Assembly (NCBI GenBank): GCA_902609855.1
Contig: CACLTL010000004.1
Span: 1 to 64,000, forward strand
DNA: 64,000 nucleotides
Reading direction: 5' to 3'
Source of the DNA: an uncultured Pelagibacteraceae bacterium
GTDB lineage: Bacteria > Pseudomonadota > Alphaproteobacteria > Pelagibacterales > Pelagibacteraceae
Shown: positions 22,013-30,725 of the stretch, piece by piece
Layout: every line of letters begins with the position of its first letter
Position numbering within the stretch: position 1 is the first letter of the stretch
Made by a program: the position numbers and the translations under genes
The notes under the pieces: generated by a model
Databases searched by the model: none
Seen by the model: the letters and a program-made list of their open reading frames with translations, nothing else
Told to the model about the DNA's origin: nothing

Positions 22013-22798
22013 AAACTTTTTTAAAGAATTTAAAAGTTGATCATTAAACTCCATCATATGATCATCGATATCAGAAAAATAACTAAACTTAGGTTGATTG
22101 GCATTTTCAAATAATTTTACCCCCATTTTGAAAGGGACTACATTATCTTTCTTACCGTGCATCACCAAGACAGGAACATTTATATTTTTGATTTTTTTTA
22201 AAGAGTCGTATCTGTCTTTTATTAATATATCGATTGGCAGATAAGGATAATAAATTTTTGCCGCATCAGCAATAGAGGTAAAAGGTGACTCTAAAACAAT
22301 TCCTGCAAAAGTATTATCTTGACCCAATTCTGTAGCTACACCTGTGCCTAGTGACTCGCCATATAAAATTATATTTTTATTTATAACGCCAGCCTTGTTA
22401 AGCCATTCGACTGACTTTCTAGCATCATTATATAAATTTTTTTCTGTGGGCTTGCCTGGATTACCGCTAAATCCTCTCCATGAAATTATAAGAATATTTA
22501 CATCTATTTTATTTAGTTCATTAAGCTTATGAACCCTATTAGTTAGATCACCTGCATTGCCATGAAAGTATAAAATAGTTTTATTTTTTTTTAAGTCTTT
22601 TTCCAAAAACCAAGATTTAAGTTTTATATCTTTATCAACCTCAATAAAAACTTCTTTATAATCAAATTGAATTTCATCTCCCGTGTAGTTATTTTCACTT
22701 GGGTGATAAAGTAATTTTCTTTGGTATAGATAAGTGAATAGCACAATTATAATGTATGCTAATATAATTGATGATAGAGCTAAATAAAGATACTTCAT
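21995..22798 (-). CDS. Alpha/beta hydrolase with N-terminal membrane anchor
   Basis: A 267-residue serine hydrolase of the YqkD/ABHD-like group. Residues 4-24 form a transmembrane anchor followed by YQRKLLYHPSE, typical of the group. The oxyanion region is FHGNAG (about residue 79), the nucleophile is Ser149 in YGESLGTG, the acid is in HGKKDNVVPF and the catalytic histidine in DIDDHMMEF. The substrate is unknown; lipid or ester hydrolysis at the periplasmic face is inference. It overlaps the upstream EamA gene by four bases (ATGA), so the two are coupled. Confidence 0.85.
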   Translation of the reverse strand: MKYLYLALSSIILAYIIIVLFTYLYQRKLLYHPSENNYTGDEIQFDYKEVFIEVDKDIKLKSWFLEKDLKKNKTILYFHGNAGDLTNRVHKLNELNKIDVNILIISWRGFSGNPGKPTEKNLYNDARKSVEWLNKAGVINKNIILYGESLGTGVATELGQDNTFAGIVLESPFTSIADAAKIYYPYLPIDILIKDRYDSLKKIKNINVPVLVMHGKKDNVVPFKMGVKLFENANQPKFSYFSDIDDHMMEFNDQLLNSLKKFLGFNT

Positions 22799-23697
22799 AC
22801 TTTTTTCCTAGCGAAATAAACTCCAGTAAAAACAAGTAAGCCGCCTAAATAATGAAAACTGAGAAGAGGTTCTTCAAAAATTATAATTCCAAAGATAGAT
22901 CCATAGACTGCGAATAAATATAAAGTAAAACCGGCAAAGGAAGCGCCTACGTATTTTTGTAATCGTGTATACAAGGAAAAAGCTATAATGCTAGGAGAAA
23001 TAGCTGCAAATATAATCCAGAACAAAAATGTCTGATTATAGTTTGTCTTTGCAAAATAAATATTTTCTAAAATAAAAAATGGCAAAAGCGATATAAATCC
23101 AAACATGGCGATCAAAGTAAATCGGGCCATCAAACTAAATTTTGATTTCCAATTTAATAAGTAAATTGAGTAAAGAGCCCAGCCTAAAGCTGCTCCCAAA
23201 ACCCATAGATCGCCTGTAGTAAAATTTAGGTTAATTAAAAAATCTAAATTACCTTTAGATATAATTGTAAAAACACCTGTAATACAAATTAATAAGCCTA
23301 ATATCCTTAAAAAATTAATTTTTTCTTTAAAGAATAGAATTGATAAAAAAATTATTATTACTGGTGAAGATGTATATATTATTCCAATATTAGCCATTGT
23401 TGTTGTCATGCCTGCAAGATTTGGGAAAGCTCCACATATACCACAGCCCATTGAGCCTAAAAAAAACAGCTTAAAAAACTCTTTATTAAATTCTTTTTTA
23501 TATTTTAAAATTTCATTAAAAAAAAAAGGAAACAATATAATGAATACTGTAAACCATCGCCAAAACGCTAAAGAAATAGGAGGCACGGACTCCACGCCTC
23601 CTCTTGCAACAATAGTATTTGTAGCCATAAAAATTGGCTGAATTAACAAAAGTAAATAAGGAGCGTAAGAATTATTTTTTGTCAATGAAGGCTTCAT
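22795..23697 (-). CDS. EamA/RhaT-type drug-metabolite transporter (DMT)
   Basis: A 300-residue protein with ten predicted transmembrane helices in two EamA repeats, one ending near residue 140 and the second starting near 150. Motifs are NTIVARGG and PPISLAFWRW in the first repeat and GDLWVLGAALGWALYSIYLLNWK at the start of the second. Members export amino acids or metabolites; the substrate cannot be read from sequence. It is flanked by a small membrane protein gene overlapping its start by 26 bases and by the hydrolase downstream. Confidence 0.88.
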   Translation of the reverse strand: MKPSLTKNNSYAPYLLLLIQPIFMATNTIVARGGVESVPPISLAFWRWFTVFIILFPFFFNEILKYKKEFNKEFFKLFFLGSMGCGICGAFPNLAGMTTTMANIGIIYTSSPVIIIFLSILFFKEKINFLRILGLLICITGVFTIISKGNLDFLINLNFTTGDLWVLGAALGWALYSIYLLNWKSKFSLMARFTLIAMFGFISLLPFFILENIYFAKTNYNQTFLFWIIFAAISPSIIAFSLYTRLQKYVGASFAGFTLYLFAVYGSIFGIIIFEEPLLSFHYLGGLLVFTGVYFARKKV

Positions 23698-23851
23698 AGA
23701 ACATCATTACAATTACCATACCCATTAAAATATAAACAGGAAGCACATCAAAAAAACCTATCATCATTGATCTAGTTAATGTCGTAGCTAGACCAATTAA
23801 AAAAAACGTACAGAGTGCAACTCCAATAATTATTGTAACTTTATCCTTCAT
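23672..23851 (-). CDS. Small two-helix membrane protein (59 residues)
   Basis: An open frame of 59 codons from the ATG at 23851, filling the space between the amidase and the DMT exporter. It overlaps the amidase end by 11 bases and the DMT start by 26 bases, the spacing of a real operon gene. The protein begins MKDKVTIIIGVAL. It has two hydrophobic stretches (about residues 4-26 and 37-54) and ends in the charged EAFIDKK. I recognise no family. It may be an accessory subunit or a short regulator of one of the adjacent transporters, which is inference. Confidence 0.6.
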   Translation of the reverse strand: MKDKVTIIIGVALCTFFLIGLATTLTRSMMIGFFDVLPVYILMGMVIVMMFYEAFIDKK

Positions 23852-25175
23852 CTTTGCAATTTTTCTCTAGCCAGTTCGCTGTTCCCAAAAATCTTAAGTC
23901 ATCAAGTTTGTCGCCAACAACCTGGACGCCTAATGGTAGGTCATTTTCACCTGTAAGTAAAGGTAAGGAAATTGTGGGTAATCCAAGGTATGTCCAAATT
24001 TTTTGGAAGTCTGCACTACCTGTTGATTTCAATCCCTTATCTGCTACTCCGCTTGATGAAGGTGTAATAATTCCATGATAGTCCTCAAAAACTTCTTTGT
24101 ATGAGTCATAGCTTTGCTTCATAAAATCTGCAGCGTCTCCATATTCTTTTGCTGAATATTTTAATCCTCTGGAAATAGCTTCTCTCATTTCTTTTGATAG
24201 TTTTGTTTTATCTTTTTTATAATAAACCTGAAAATTATTTGCCATATCAACTTCATGAATTATTTGATGATACTTTGGAATATCTTCAAAATATGATGGT
24301 GTATCAAAGACCTCGATATTCTTTTTAAATTTTTTTATTAAAAATTCAAAAGCCTGCTGCGATTTTTTATTAATATTTTTCCAATTTTTTGTTTTGTAAA
24401 AGATGAACTTAGGGTCAAAAACAGGACCTTTCTCACATTCCTCAACCATCTTTTCAGCAGCAAAATAAACCGTTGAAGGATCGTGTAAATCTTTTCTAAT
24501 TAGTGACTTAGCAAGTAAAGCAACATCTTTTACTGTTTTGCCAAATACACCCATTGTATCTAATTTATCTGAAACTTTTAGGACGCCATTTCTTGAGATA
24601 AGTCCATAAGAAGGTTTATAGCCAACAACTCCACAATATGATGCTGGCCTAATTACTGAACCTCCAGTTTGAGAGCCCACTGATAAAGGGGCCATGTGAG
24701 CTGCAACTGCAGCTGCTGATCCACTTGATGAACCTCCTGGAGTTCTTGAATAATCATGAGGATTTTTTGTTTTAGAGGGGTGTATGTAAGCAAGTTCACA
24801 AGTAACAGTTTTACCCATTATTATTGCACCCGAATTTTTTAGTAAGTTTACAATTTCAGAGTCTTGTGAGTTGGACATTTTTTTTCTAAAAACTGTTCCA
24901 CATTCAGTTGGCATATCATAAGTTCCTATAATATCTTTTATTGCAACTGGCATACCATGCAATGGCCCAAGTGGTTTACCAGATTTTCTGTAAGTATCCG
25001 CTTCTTCAGCTTTTTCTATTAAAAGTTTTTTATCTATAAATTGCCAAGCTTGGACATCCTTTTCAAATTTTTTTATTCTGTCTAGATATGCTTTACAGAG
25101 ATCGACGGAAGATATTTCACCTGAATGAAGTTTTTGAGATAACTCGTATGCACTTAAAGATGTAACGTCTATCAT
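23841..25175 (-). CDS. Amidase (amidase signature family)
   Basis: A 444-residue Ser-cisSer-Lys hydrolase. The catalytic triad is readable as Lys80 in PVAIKD, Ser149 in the GGSSSGSAA loop and Ser173 in TGGSVIRP, with the spacing of the family. Related enzymes include GatA, AtzF and amidases of small amides. No gatC or gatB is adjacent and the length is short for GatA, so a catabolic amidase is more likely. It lies 10 bases downstream of a TRAP permease, suggesting that the imported compound, or a relative, is an amide or ureide. The substrate is unknown. Confidence 0.88.
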   Translation of the reverse strand: MIDVTSLSAYELSQKLHSGEISSVDLCKAYLDRIKKFEKDVQAWQFIDKKLLIEKAEEADTYRKSGKPLGPLHGMPVAIKDIIGTYDMPTECGTVFRKKMSNSQDSEIVNLLKNSGAIIMGKTVTCELAYIHPSKTKNPHDYSRTPGGSSSGSAAAVAAHMAPLSVGSQTGGSVIRPASYCGVVGYKPSYGLISRNGVLKVSDKLDTMGVFGKTVKDVALLAKSLIRKDLHDPSTVYFAAEKMVEECEKGPVFDPKFIFYKTKNWKNINKKSQQAFEFLIKKFKKNIEVFDTPSYFEDIPKYHQIIHEVDMANNFQVYYKKDKTKLSKEMREAISRGLKYSAKEYGDAADFMKQSYDSYKEVFEDYHGIITPSSSGVADKGLKSTGSADFQKIWTYLGLPTISLPLLTGENDLPLGVQVVGDKLDDLRFLGTANWLEKNCKDEG

Positions 25176-25184
25176 TTAAATTTG

Positions 25185-26546
25185 TTAATTAGCAAATAAT
25201 GTATCTGGCAACCAAAGAGCTATTCCTGGGAAGAGGTACATTAAAAACATAGCTAATATAACTATACCTAGAAAAGGCATAATACCTTTAAATATTTCCA
25301 TTAACTCTACATTTTTACTCTGTACGCCTTTTAAATAGTACGCGGACATCGCCATGGGTGGAGTTAAAAATGAAGTTTGTAAATTTAAAGCTATTAACAT
25401 TGCAAAAAAGTAAGGGTTAACTTCAAAAAATGCCACCAAAGGTAAAAATATCGGTACAAAAATGATTAATATCTCTGTCCACTCTAATGGCCAGCCCAGT
25501 AAGAAAATTATAATTTGAGTAATAACCAAGAACTGCCAAGGCTGTAGGTTCATTGATTTAAAGAAATGTTCAAATACTTCGTGTCCACCTAAATAAGAGA
25601 AAACAGAAGCAAAGGTCCATGAACCAATAAACAACCACATGATCATCGCAGTTGTTTTTGCAGTTAAAAATACCGACTCTTTAAAATTTTTCCACTTAAG
25701 TGTTTTGTAAAAATATGACAGCACTAACGCCCCAAATGCTCCAACCGCTGCCGCTTCTGCAGGAGTTGCAAGTCCTCCTAAAATAGTTCCTAATACTAAA
25801 ATAATTAATGAGAAAAGCGGTAAGAAGGAAACCATTACCTCTTTTAGAATAACTGATCTTGGTGGAATATCTTCTTTAGGTGGTTTAGGTGCGATCGAAG
25901 GATTAAAGTAAGCTAAAGTTACCGCATAAGCTATATATAATCCTGCTAACAATAATCCTGGAAAAATTGCTGCAGCAAATAATCTTAAAGGAGAGAGTTG
26001 AGCAATTACAGAATAAACGATTAACATAATACTAGGCGGAATTAAAATACCCAAACAACCTCCAGAACAAATTACTCCAGATGCAAATTTTTTATCATAT
26101 CCAGCTCTGATCATCGCCGGCCAAGCAAGAAGTCCCATTAAAGTAACTACGGCACCAATAATTCCAGTTGCTGTAGAAAATAAAGCACAAGTAACTAATG
26201 CAGCTACTGCCATTGAAGCTGGTAGTCTGTGTGAAGCTAATCTGATTGCAAAAAATAATCTTGAAACTATTCCAGCTCTTTCAACTAAATACCCCATAAA
26301 TAAAAAGAGTGGGACCGCGGTCAAAACTGTATTATCCATAACAGTATAAGTATTTTGGACGAATAATTGAAATATTCTATTATCTAGAAGGTGTTCCATC
26401 CTTGTTGGATCAAAGTATGCGTAATAACCAAATCCAACTCCCATTGCCATAAGCGTAAAAGCTATAGGAAAACCAAGTAGCACTGCAAACAGGAATATTC
26501 CCATCATTAAAATTGCGATTTCAGGATTAGTTAAACTAAATAACAT
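25185..26546 (-). CDS. dctM: TRAP transporter large permease (DctM)
   Basis: A 453-residue, multi-helix membrane subunit of a tripartite ATP-independent periplasmic transporter that couples solute uptake to sodium. Family features are PIAFTLMAMGVGFGYYA near the N-terminus, VPLFLFMGYLVERAG, the GGCLGILIPPSIMLIVYS segment and ATPAEAAAVGAFGALVL, with LTPPMAMSAYYLKGV near the C-terminus. It overlaps dctQ by 11 bases. The extra loop with PKPPKEDIPPRS is typical of the mannitol/chloroaromatic-type branch, a loose group of carboxylate importers. Confidence 0.95.
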   Translation of the reverse strand: MLFSLTNPEIAILMMGIFLFAVLLGFPIAFTLMAMGVGFGYYAYFDPTRMEHLLDNRIFQLFVQNTYTVMDNTVLTAVPLFLFMGYLVERAGIVSRLFFAIRLASHRLPASMAVAALVTCALFSTATGIIGAVVTLMGLLAWPAMIRAGYDKKFASGVICSGGCLGILIPPSIMLIVYSVIAQLSPLRLFAAAIFPGLLLAGLYIAYAVTLAYFNPSIAPKPPKEDIPPRSVILKEVMVSFLPLFSLIILVLGTILGGLATPAEAAAVGAFGALVLSYFYKTLKWKNFKESVFLTAKTTAMIMWLFIGSWTFASVFSYLGGHEVFEHFFKSMNLQPWQFLVITQIIIFLLGWPLEWTEILIIFVPIFLPLVAFFEVNPYFFAMLIALNLQTSFLTPPMAMSAYYLKGVQSKNVELMEIFKGIMPFLGIVILAMFLMYLFPGIALWLPDTLFAN

Positions 26547-27120
26547 CTTTTTGATCCTCGTCTTGTGAAGTTCTCATTAACATTTTTTCTGTTTCCTCTG
26601 CTACAACCATTCTTGCAGGCCAGTGTCCTGTTTGAATACAAATGATTGCTCTACAAACTTCGCTGATACCTTGAATCGTTAATAATATTCCTGCAGCAGG
26701 AATTAAAGATTTAGCCATGTAAATTTGAATTTGTGCAGGGCTGTTCCAACTAGTTTCTTTTATCTTCCATGCAAGCGAAGCGTACTCATAACCATAAAAT
26801 GCAAGAGCAAGCACACCTGGAAAGAAAAATATAAAATATAGAATTAAATCGATGTAACCCTGAGTTCTTGGTTTAAAAAGTCTGTAAATTACATCACCTC
26901 TCACATGAGCCTCAGTAGAAAGAGTATAAGCACCTGCCATCATAAAAATCGCACCGTACATTTGTAAACTAAAATCAAAATTCCATAAGGTAGGGGCATT
27001 AAAGGCATATGCCATAACTACTTCGTAGCAAGTTCCGCCCATTAAAATTACGATACACCAAGAAAAAGCCTTGCCAACGGAAGTGCTTAAAGTATCTGCA
27101 AAATGAATAAATCCCCTCAT
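26536..27120 (-). CDS. dctQ: TRAP transporter small permease (DctQ)
   Basis: A 194-residue four-helix subunit that pairs with DctM. TM1 is around residues 14-35 and contains GKAFSWCIVILMGGTCYEVVMAY. WNFDFSLQMYGAIFMMAGAYTLSTEAHVRGDV is the conserved DctQ signature, with TM3 and TM4 around residues 88-110 and 130-150. The start is 85 bases downstream of dctP, with an intrinsic terminator between, so it is probably made at lower level than the binding protein. It overlaps dctM. Confidence 0.94.
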   Translation of the reverse strand: MRGFIHFADTLSTSVGKAFSWCIVILMGGTCYEVVMAYAFNAPTLWNFDFSLQMYGAIFMMAGAYTLSTEAHVRGDVIYRLFKPRTQGYIDLILYFIFFFPGVLALAFYGYEYASLAWKIKETSWNSPAQIQIYMAKSLIPAAGILLTIQGISEVCRAIICIQTGHWPARMVVAEETEKMLMRTSQDEDQKDVI

Positions 27121-27161
27121 GAGTTTTTAAACTATGCTAATTTTTTTGTTATTTCCATAAA

Positions 27162-27189
27162 AAAAGGGGGTGAAAAATCACCCCCTTTT
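27162..27189 (-). terminator. Intrinsic terminator/attenuator between dctP and dctQ
   Basis: A perfect 12-base inverted repeat, AAAAGGGGGTGA at 27162-27173 with TCACCCCCTTTT at 27178-27189 around a 4-base loop. Read on the minus strand, the stem is followed by a run of seven T. Located just after the dctP stop, it should terminate most transcripts and let a fraction through into dctQM. Confidence 0.88.
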
Positions 27190-27205
27190 AATGTTTAAAA
27201 TATAA

Positions 27206-28354
27206 TTAAATTTTAACTTTACCTATAGAGCCGAATTCGTTCTCGTAAGCCAACTTATAATTAGGTTGGTTCATGAGTAAGTACTTCATAACTCTCTTAG
27301 CGTAAGCTTTTTGTGAATCTACAATCTTTTTAAAGAATGGATCTTTCTTATTGAAATCACCAATTACTTTATCCCAACCTTTTAATTGTTGAGCTAAGAT
27401 CGCATCAGATGTTTGATACACATTTACTTTATGCTGGTTCATCAATTTAGATAAGTCAGCAGAGTATCTTACTAATGCTTTAAAGTAGTTATCACTGTTC
27501 GCAGCATAAGCAGCATTTTTTAGAATAGCCTGATGTTTAGGCGATAATCCATTAAATGTCTTCTTATTAACTGGGATTTCAAACATCTCTTGTGATTGGT
27601 GGAAGCTTCCTAAGTGATAATGCTTAGAAACGTCTTGCATACCAAATTGAGAGTCTGATGTTGGGTTGTTAAACTCAGCAGCTTCGATCAAACCTGTCTT
27701 CATCGCAGGCTGAATTTCACCTCCTGGTAATTGTCTTACAACCATTCCCATTGCTGTTAATACGTTAGTAGCTAAACCTACGGTTCTGTACTTCATACCT
27801 TTTACATCAGATACTTTTGTTACGTTCTTTTTGAACCATCCAAAAGGCTGTGCAGGCATTGGCATATGGAAGAAACCAATATAATCGAAACCAACTTTTG
27901 CAAGTGTTTCATCATAAAGTTTTCTACCTCCACCATACTCAATCCATCCCATAATTTCTTGAGATGACATTCCGTATGACGGACCAGTACCGAATAGAGA
28001 AGCTGCTGGATTTTTTCCATACCAGTAAGCTGTTACCCAGTGTCCCATATCAAGTACACCTGAACTTACTGCTTGTCCAATCTCCGAAGTCTTAACTACA
28101 GCTCCAACTGGCTGAAGATCAATTTTTAATTCACCTCCAGACATGTCGCCTACCATTTTTGCGTAGTCGCCAGCCATTTCAAAGAAAATGTTAGCGCCTG
28201 ACGGCCAAGCCGCTTGCATCTTTAAAGTTTGAGGAGCACCTAAAGCAATGTTTGGCATTGCAACAGTTGCTGCCGCTGCAGCACCCGTAGCTGCTGCTGC
28301 TTTAAAGAACTTACGTCTTGATGGAGTTTTTACTCCTTTTATTTTTTTTGACAT
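27206..28354 (-). CDS. dctP: TRAP transporter substrate-binding protein (DctP family)
   Basis: A 382-residue periplasmic solute-binding protein. The N-terminus has the Tat-like signal SRRKFFKAAAATGAAAAA with a likely cleavage near ALGAP (residue about 40). The mature part begins LKMQAAWPSG and contains KYRTVGLATNVL and the RQLPGGEIQPAMKTGLIEAAEF region. That region holds the arginine expected to salt-bridge a substrate carboxylate, in the TakP/mannitol-chloroaromatic group. A strong Shine-Dalgarno, GGAGGA (28358-28363), precedes the start by three bases. The ligand is probably a keto-, hydroxy- or other organic acid, not identifiable here. Confidence 0.93.
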   Translation of the reverse strand: MSKKIKGVKTPSRRKFFKAAAATGAAAAATVAMPNIALGAPQTLKMQAAWPSGANIFFEMAGDYAKMVGDMSGGELKIDLQPVGAVVKTSEIGQAVSSGVLDMGHWVTAYWYGKNPAASLFGTGPSYGMSSQEIMGWIEYGGGRKLYDETLAKVGFDYIGFFHMPMPAQPFGWFKKNVTKVSDVKGMKYRTVGLATNVLTAMGMVVRQLPGGEIQPAMKTGLIEAAEFNNPTSDSQFGMQDVSKHYHLGSFHQSQEMFEIPVNKKTFNGLSPKHQAILKNAAYAANSDNYFKALVRYSADLSKLMNQHKVNVYQTSDAILAQQLKGWDKVIGDFNKKDPFFKKIVDSQKAYAKRVMKYLLMNQPNYKLAYENEFGSIGKVKI

Positions 28355-28468
28355 ATGTCCTCCGTTAGTTAATTAACTTAAAGATTTAAGCATAAACTCA
28401 AATCAGAGTCTCCATATATTTTTAGAATTATTTTAAAGTAAATTTATAAGATTCAATCTAAAGGTGTA

Positions 28469-29425
28469 TTAGTTTACCTGATCTTGTGGTTTTTTTCCTG
28501 AAAAAAAATCTTCCAAATTTTTTGTAGCTCGGTATGCCATATCCCACCTTGTTCTTTTAGTCGCACTACCTAAGTGGGGAAGTAAAAAAATATTTTTTAA
28601 TTTTAAATATTCTGGATGAATTTTTGGCTCACCATTGTAAACATCTAAACCATAAGCAAAAACTTTCCCATTTTTCAAAGCATCAACCATAGCATCATCA
28701 TCAACGACGTCTCCTCTAGCTGCATTTCCAATAACAGTATTATCCTCTAAATAACTCAGAGTTTCTTTATTTATTAAGTTTTTTGTTTCTGGTGTGGCAG
28801 GACAATTAATTGATAAAAATTCACTTTTTTCAAACAAACTTTTTATATCTTTATGATAAATTGCACCATCTTCTAAATCAGAAGAAAGTTTAGATCTATT
28901 ATGATAATGAATTTCCATGCCAAAAGCCTTTGCTCTTTTAGCAACTGCTCTACCTATTCTACCCATCCCAAGGATTCCTAATCTCTTATTTGACATTTGT
29001 TTTCCTAATAAAAAATCCCAAGACCATTTCCAATTCTGAGTTTCAGCTGCAATACGACCTTCATAAGCTTTTCTAGAAGCTCCTAGCAAAAGTAATATTT
29101 GAATATCAGCAGTTGCGTCAGTTAAAACATCCGGCGTATTTGTGACGGTTATTCCTTTTTTTTTTGCAGCTTGAATATCTATATTTCCAAAACCAACTGC
29201 ACCGTTTGCAATAATTTTAATAGAGCTTGATAATTTAGATATAGTATCAGCGTTAATTGGATCTGTAACGGAACTTAAGATTCCATCATAATTTTTAGAT
29301 CCATCAATAATTTCTTGTGCTGAATAAATTTTATCATCTTTATTTAAAGTCACTTCAAATAAGCTTTGAAGCTTCTCCTCGTTTTCTTTAAGAAGCCTTC
29401 TAGTTACAAAAATTTTTTTTTTCAT
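28469..29425 (-). CDS. D-2-hydroxyacid dehydrogenase (glyoxylate/hydroxypyruvate reductase type)
   Basis: A 318-residue NAD(P)-dependent reductase. The nucleotide fold has LGILGMGRIGRAVAKRAKAFG at about residues 154-174. Catalytic residues are Arg in NAARGDVVDD, Glu in VYNGEP and His in LPHLGSAT. The substrate-binding NGAVGFGNID segment matches GyaR/GhrB-like glyoxylate reductases. Directly upstream lie glcDEF, which make glyoxylate from glycolate, so glyoxylate or hydroxypyruvate is the plausible substrate. It is one base from glcF, and 114 bases separate it from dctP. Confidence 0.9.
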   Translation of the reverse strand: MKKKIFVTRRLLKENEEKLQSLFEVTLNKDDKIYSAQEIIDGSKNYDGILSSVTDPINADTISKLSSSIKIIANGAVGFGNIDIQAAKKKGITVTNTPDVLTDATADIQILLLLGASRKAYEGRIAAETQNWKWSWDFLLGKQMSNKRLGILGMGRIGRAVAKRAKAFGMEIHYHNRSKLSSDLEDGAIYHKDIKSLFEKSEFLSINCPATPETKNLINKETLSYLEDNTVIGNAARGDVVDDDAMVDALKNGKVFAYGLDVYNGEPKIHPEYLKLKNIFLLPHLGSATKRTRWDMAYRATKNLEDFFSGKKPQDQVN

Positions 29426-29426
29426 T

Positions 29427-30725
29427 TTAGAAATTATTTAATTTATATGGTTTTGGTCCTCCTGTGAACCAATCAAGTAATTCAACTGTATGAATAATGG
29501 GAATTCTAGTTCCAGAGGAAATTTGAGTCATGCATCCTATATTGCCAGTTGAAATAAAATCTGGAGAAATTTTTTCAATATTTTTTACTTTATTCTTTAA
29601 TAAAGATTTAGCCATTTTCTGGTGCAGAATATTATATGTACCAGCAGAGCCGCAACATAAATGTCCTTCTGGTATTTCGAGAACCTCGTTACCAGTTTTT
29701 GAAATTAAATCTTTAGGTTGTTGGTGAACTTTTTGTCCGTGTTGCATCGAACAAGCTGAATGATAAGCAATTTTATATTTTTTCTCAGTATTTACATTAA
29801 TATTTAATTTTAAATTCTCATCAAGATACTCGGTGATGTCTTTTGTTAACTCAGAAATTTTTTTTGCTTTTTTTTTCAAATCTTTATCGTTTTTAAAAAT
29901 ATGACCGTAATCTTTTAAAGTTGTACCACAGCCTGATGTATTACTAATTATGGCATCCAAACCATTCTTCAGATATTCGTCATGCCAGCTATTTATATTA
30001 TTTTTAAAAGACTCGTGTGCTAATTTTTTTTTACCTAAATGATGATTTAAAGAACCACAGCAATAGATATCTGGCATCACAACAACTTCAACATTATGTC
30101 TATTTAGAAGTCTAATGGTCGACTCGTTTATTTCGGGAGAGATGACTCTTTGAACACATCCAGTTAATAGTGCTACTCTTGAAATTTTTTTACCTTTTGT
30201 GACTTCATAAACTTTTTTTTCTTTTAATTTCTTACTGGGTATTTTGTCTGGCATTAAGTTTAACGCGTTTTTAAGGAATTTTGGAAATAAAAAACTAAAT
30301 GGTTTTATAATTTTTGAGGACCAAGCCATTAATAGAAATACTTTTGGTCTTGGTAGTACAAAAGAAAGAATATTTCTAAATAATCTATCAAAGAAAGGTC
30401 TTTTATAAGTTTCTTCTACATAGTTTCTTCCATGATCAATTAAGTGCATATAATTTACACCTGAAGGACAAGTTGTCATGCAAGAATAACAAGATAAGCA
30501 GCTATCAATATGTTTTGCAATTTGTTTAGTAGCGGGTTTTTTATTCTCTAACATATCTTTTATTAGATATATTCTTCCTCTTGGACCTTCTAATTCTTCT
30601 CCATTAATTCCATAAGTTGGGCAAGTTGCATTACACATTCCACAGTGAACACATTTTCTTATAATTGTTTCACTGGTTTTGTTATCTTTGTCTTTTAATT
30701 GGTTCTCTGTAAATGATGTCTGCAT
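29427..30725 (-). CDS. glcF: Glycolate oxidase iron-sulfur subunit
   Basis: A 432-residue subunit that carries electrons from the GlcD flavin to the membrane. There are two ferredoxin-type 4Fe-4S motifs near residues 25 and 75 (CVHCGMCNATCPTYG and CLSCYSCMTTCPSGV) and two CCG domains near residues 220 and 360 (CCGSLNHH and CCGSAGTYN). It is the third gene of glcD-E-F with zero to one base between genes. Length and motifs are normal. Confidence 0.97.
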   Translation of the reverse strand: MQTSFTENQLKDKDNKTSETIIRKCVHCGMCNATCPTYGINGEELEGPRGRIYLIKDMLENKKPATKQIAKHIDSCLSCYSCMTTCPSGVNYMHLIDHGRNYVEETYKRPFFDRLFRNILSFVLPRPKVFLLMAWSSKIIKPFSFLFPKFLKNALNLMPDKIPSKKLKEKKVYEVTKGKKISRVALLTGCVQRVISPEINESTIRLLNRHNVEVVVMPDIYCCGSLNHHLGKKKLAHESFKNNINSWHDEYLKNGLDAIISNTSGCGTTLKDYGHIFKNDKDLKKKAKKISELTKDITEYLDENLKLNINVNTEKKYKIAYHSACSMQHGQKVHQQPKDLISKTGNEVLEIPEGHLCCGSAGTYNILHQKMAKSLLKNKVKNIEKISPDFISTGNIGCMTQISSGTRIPIIHTVELLDWFTGGPKPYKLNNF

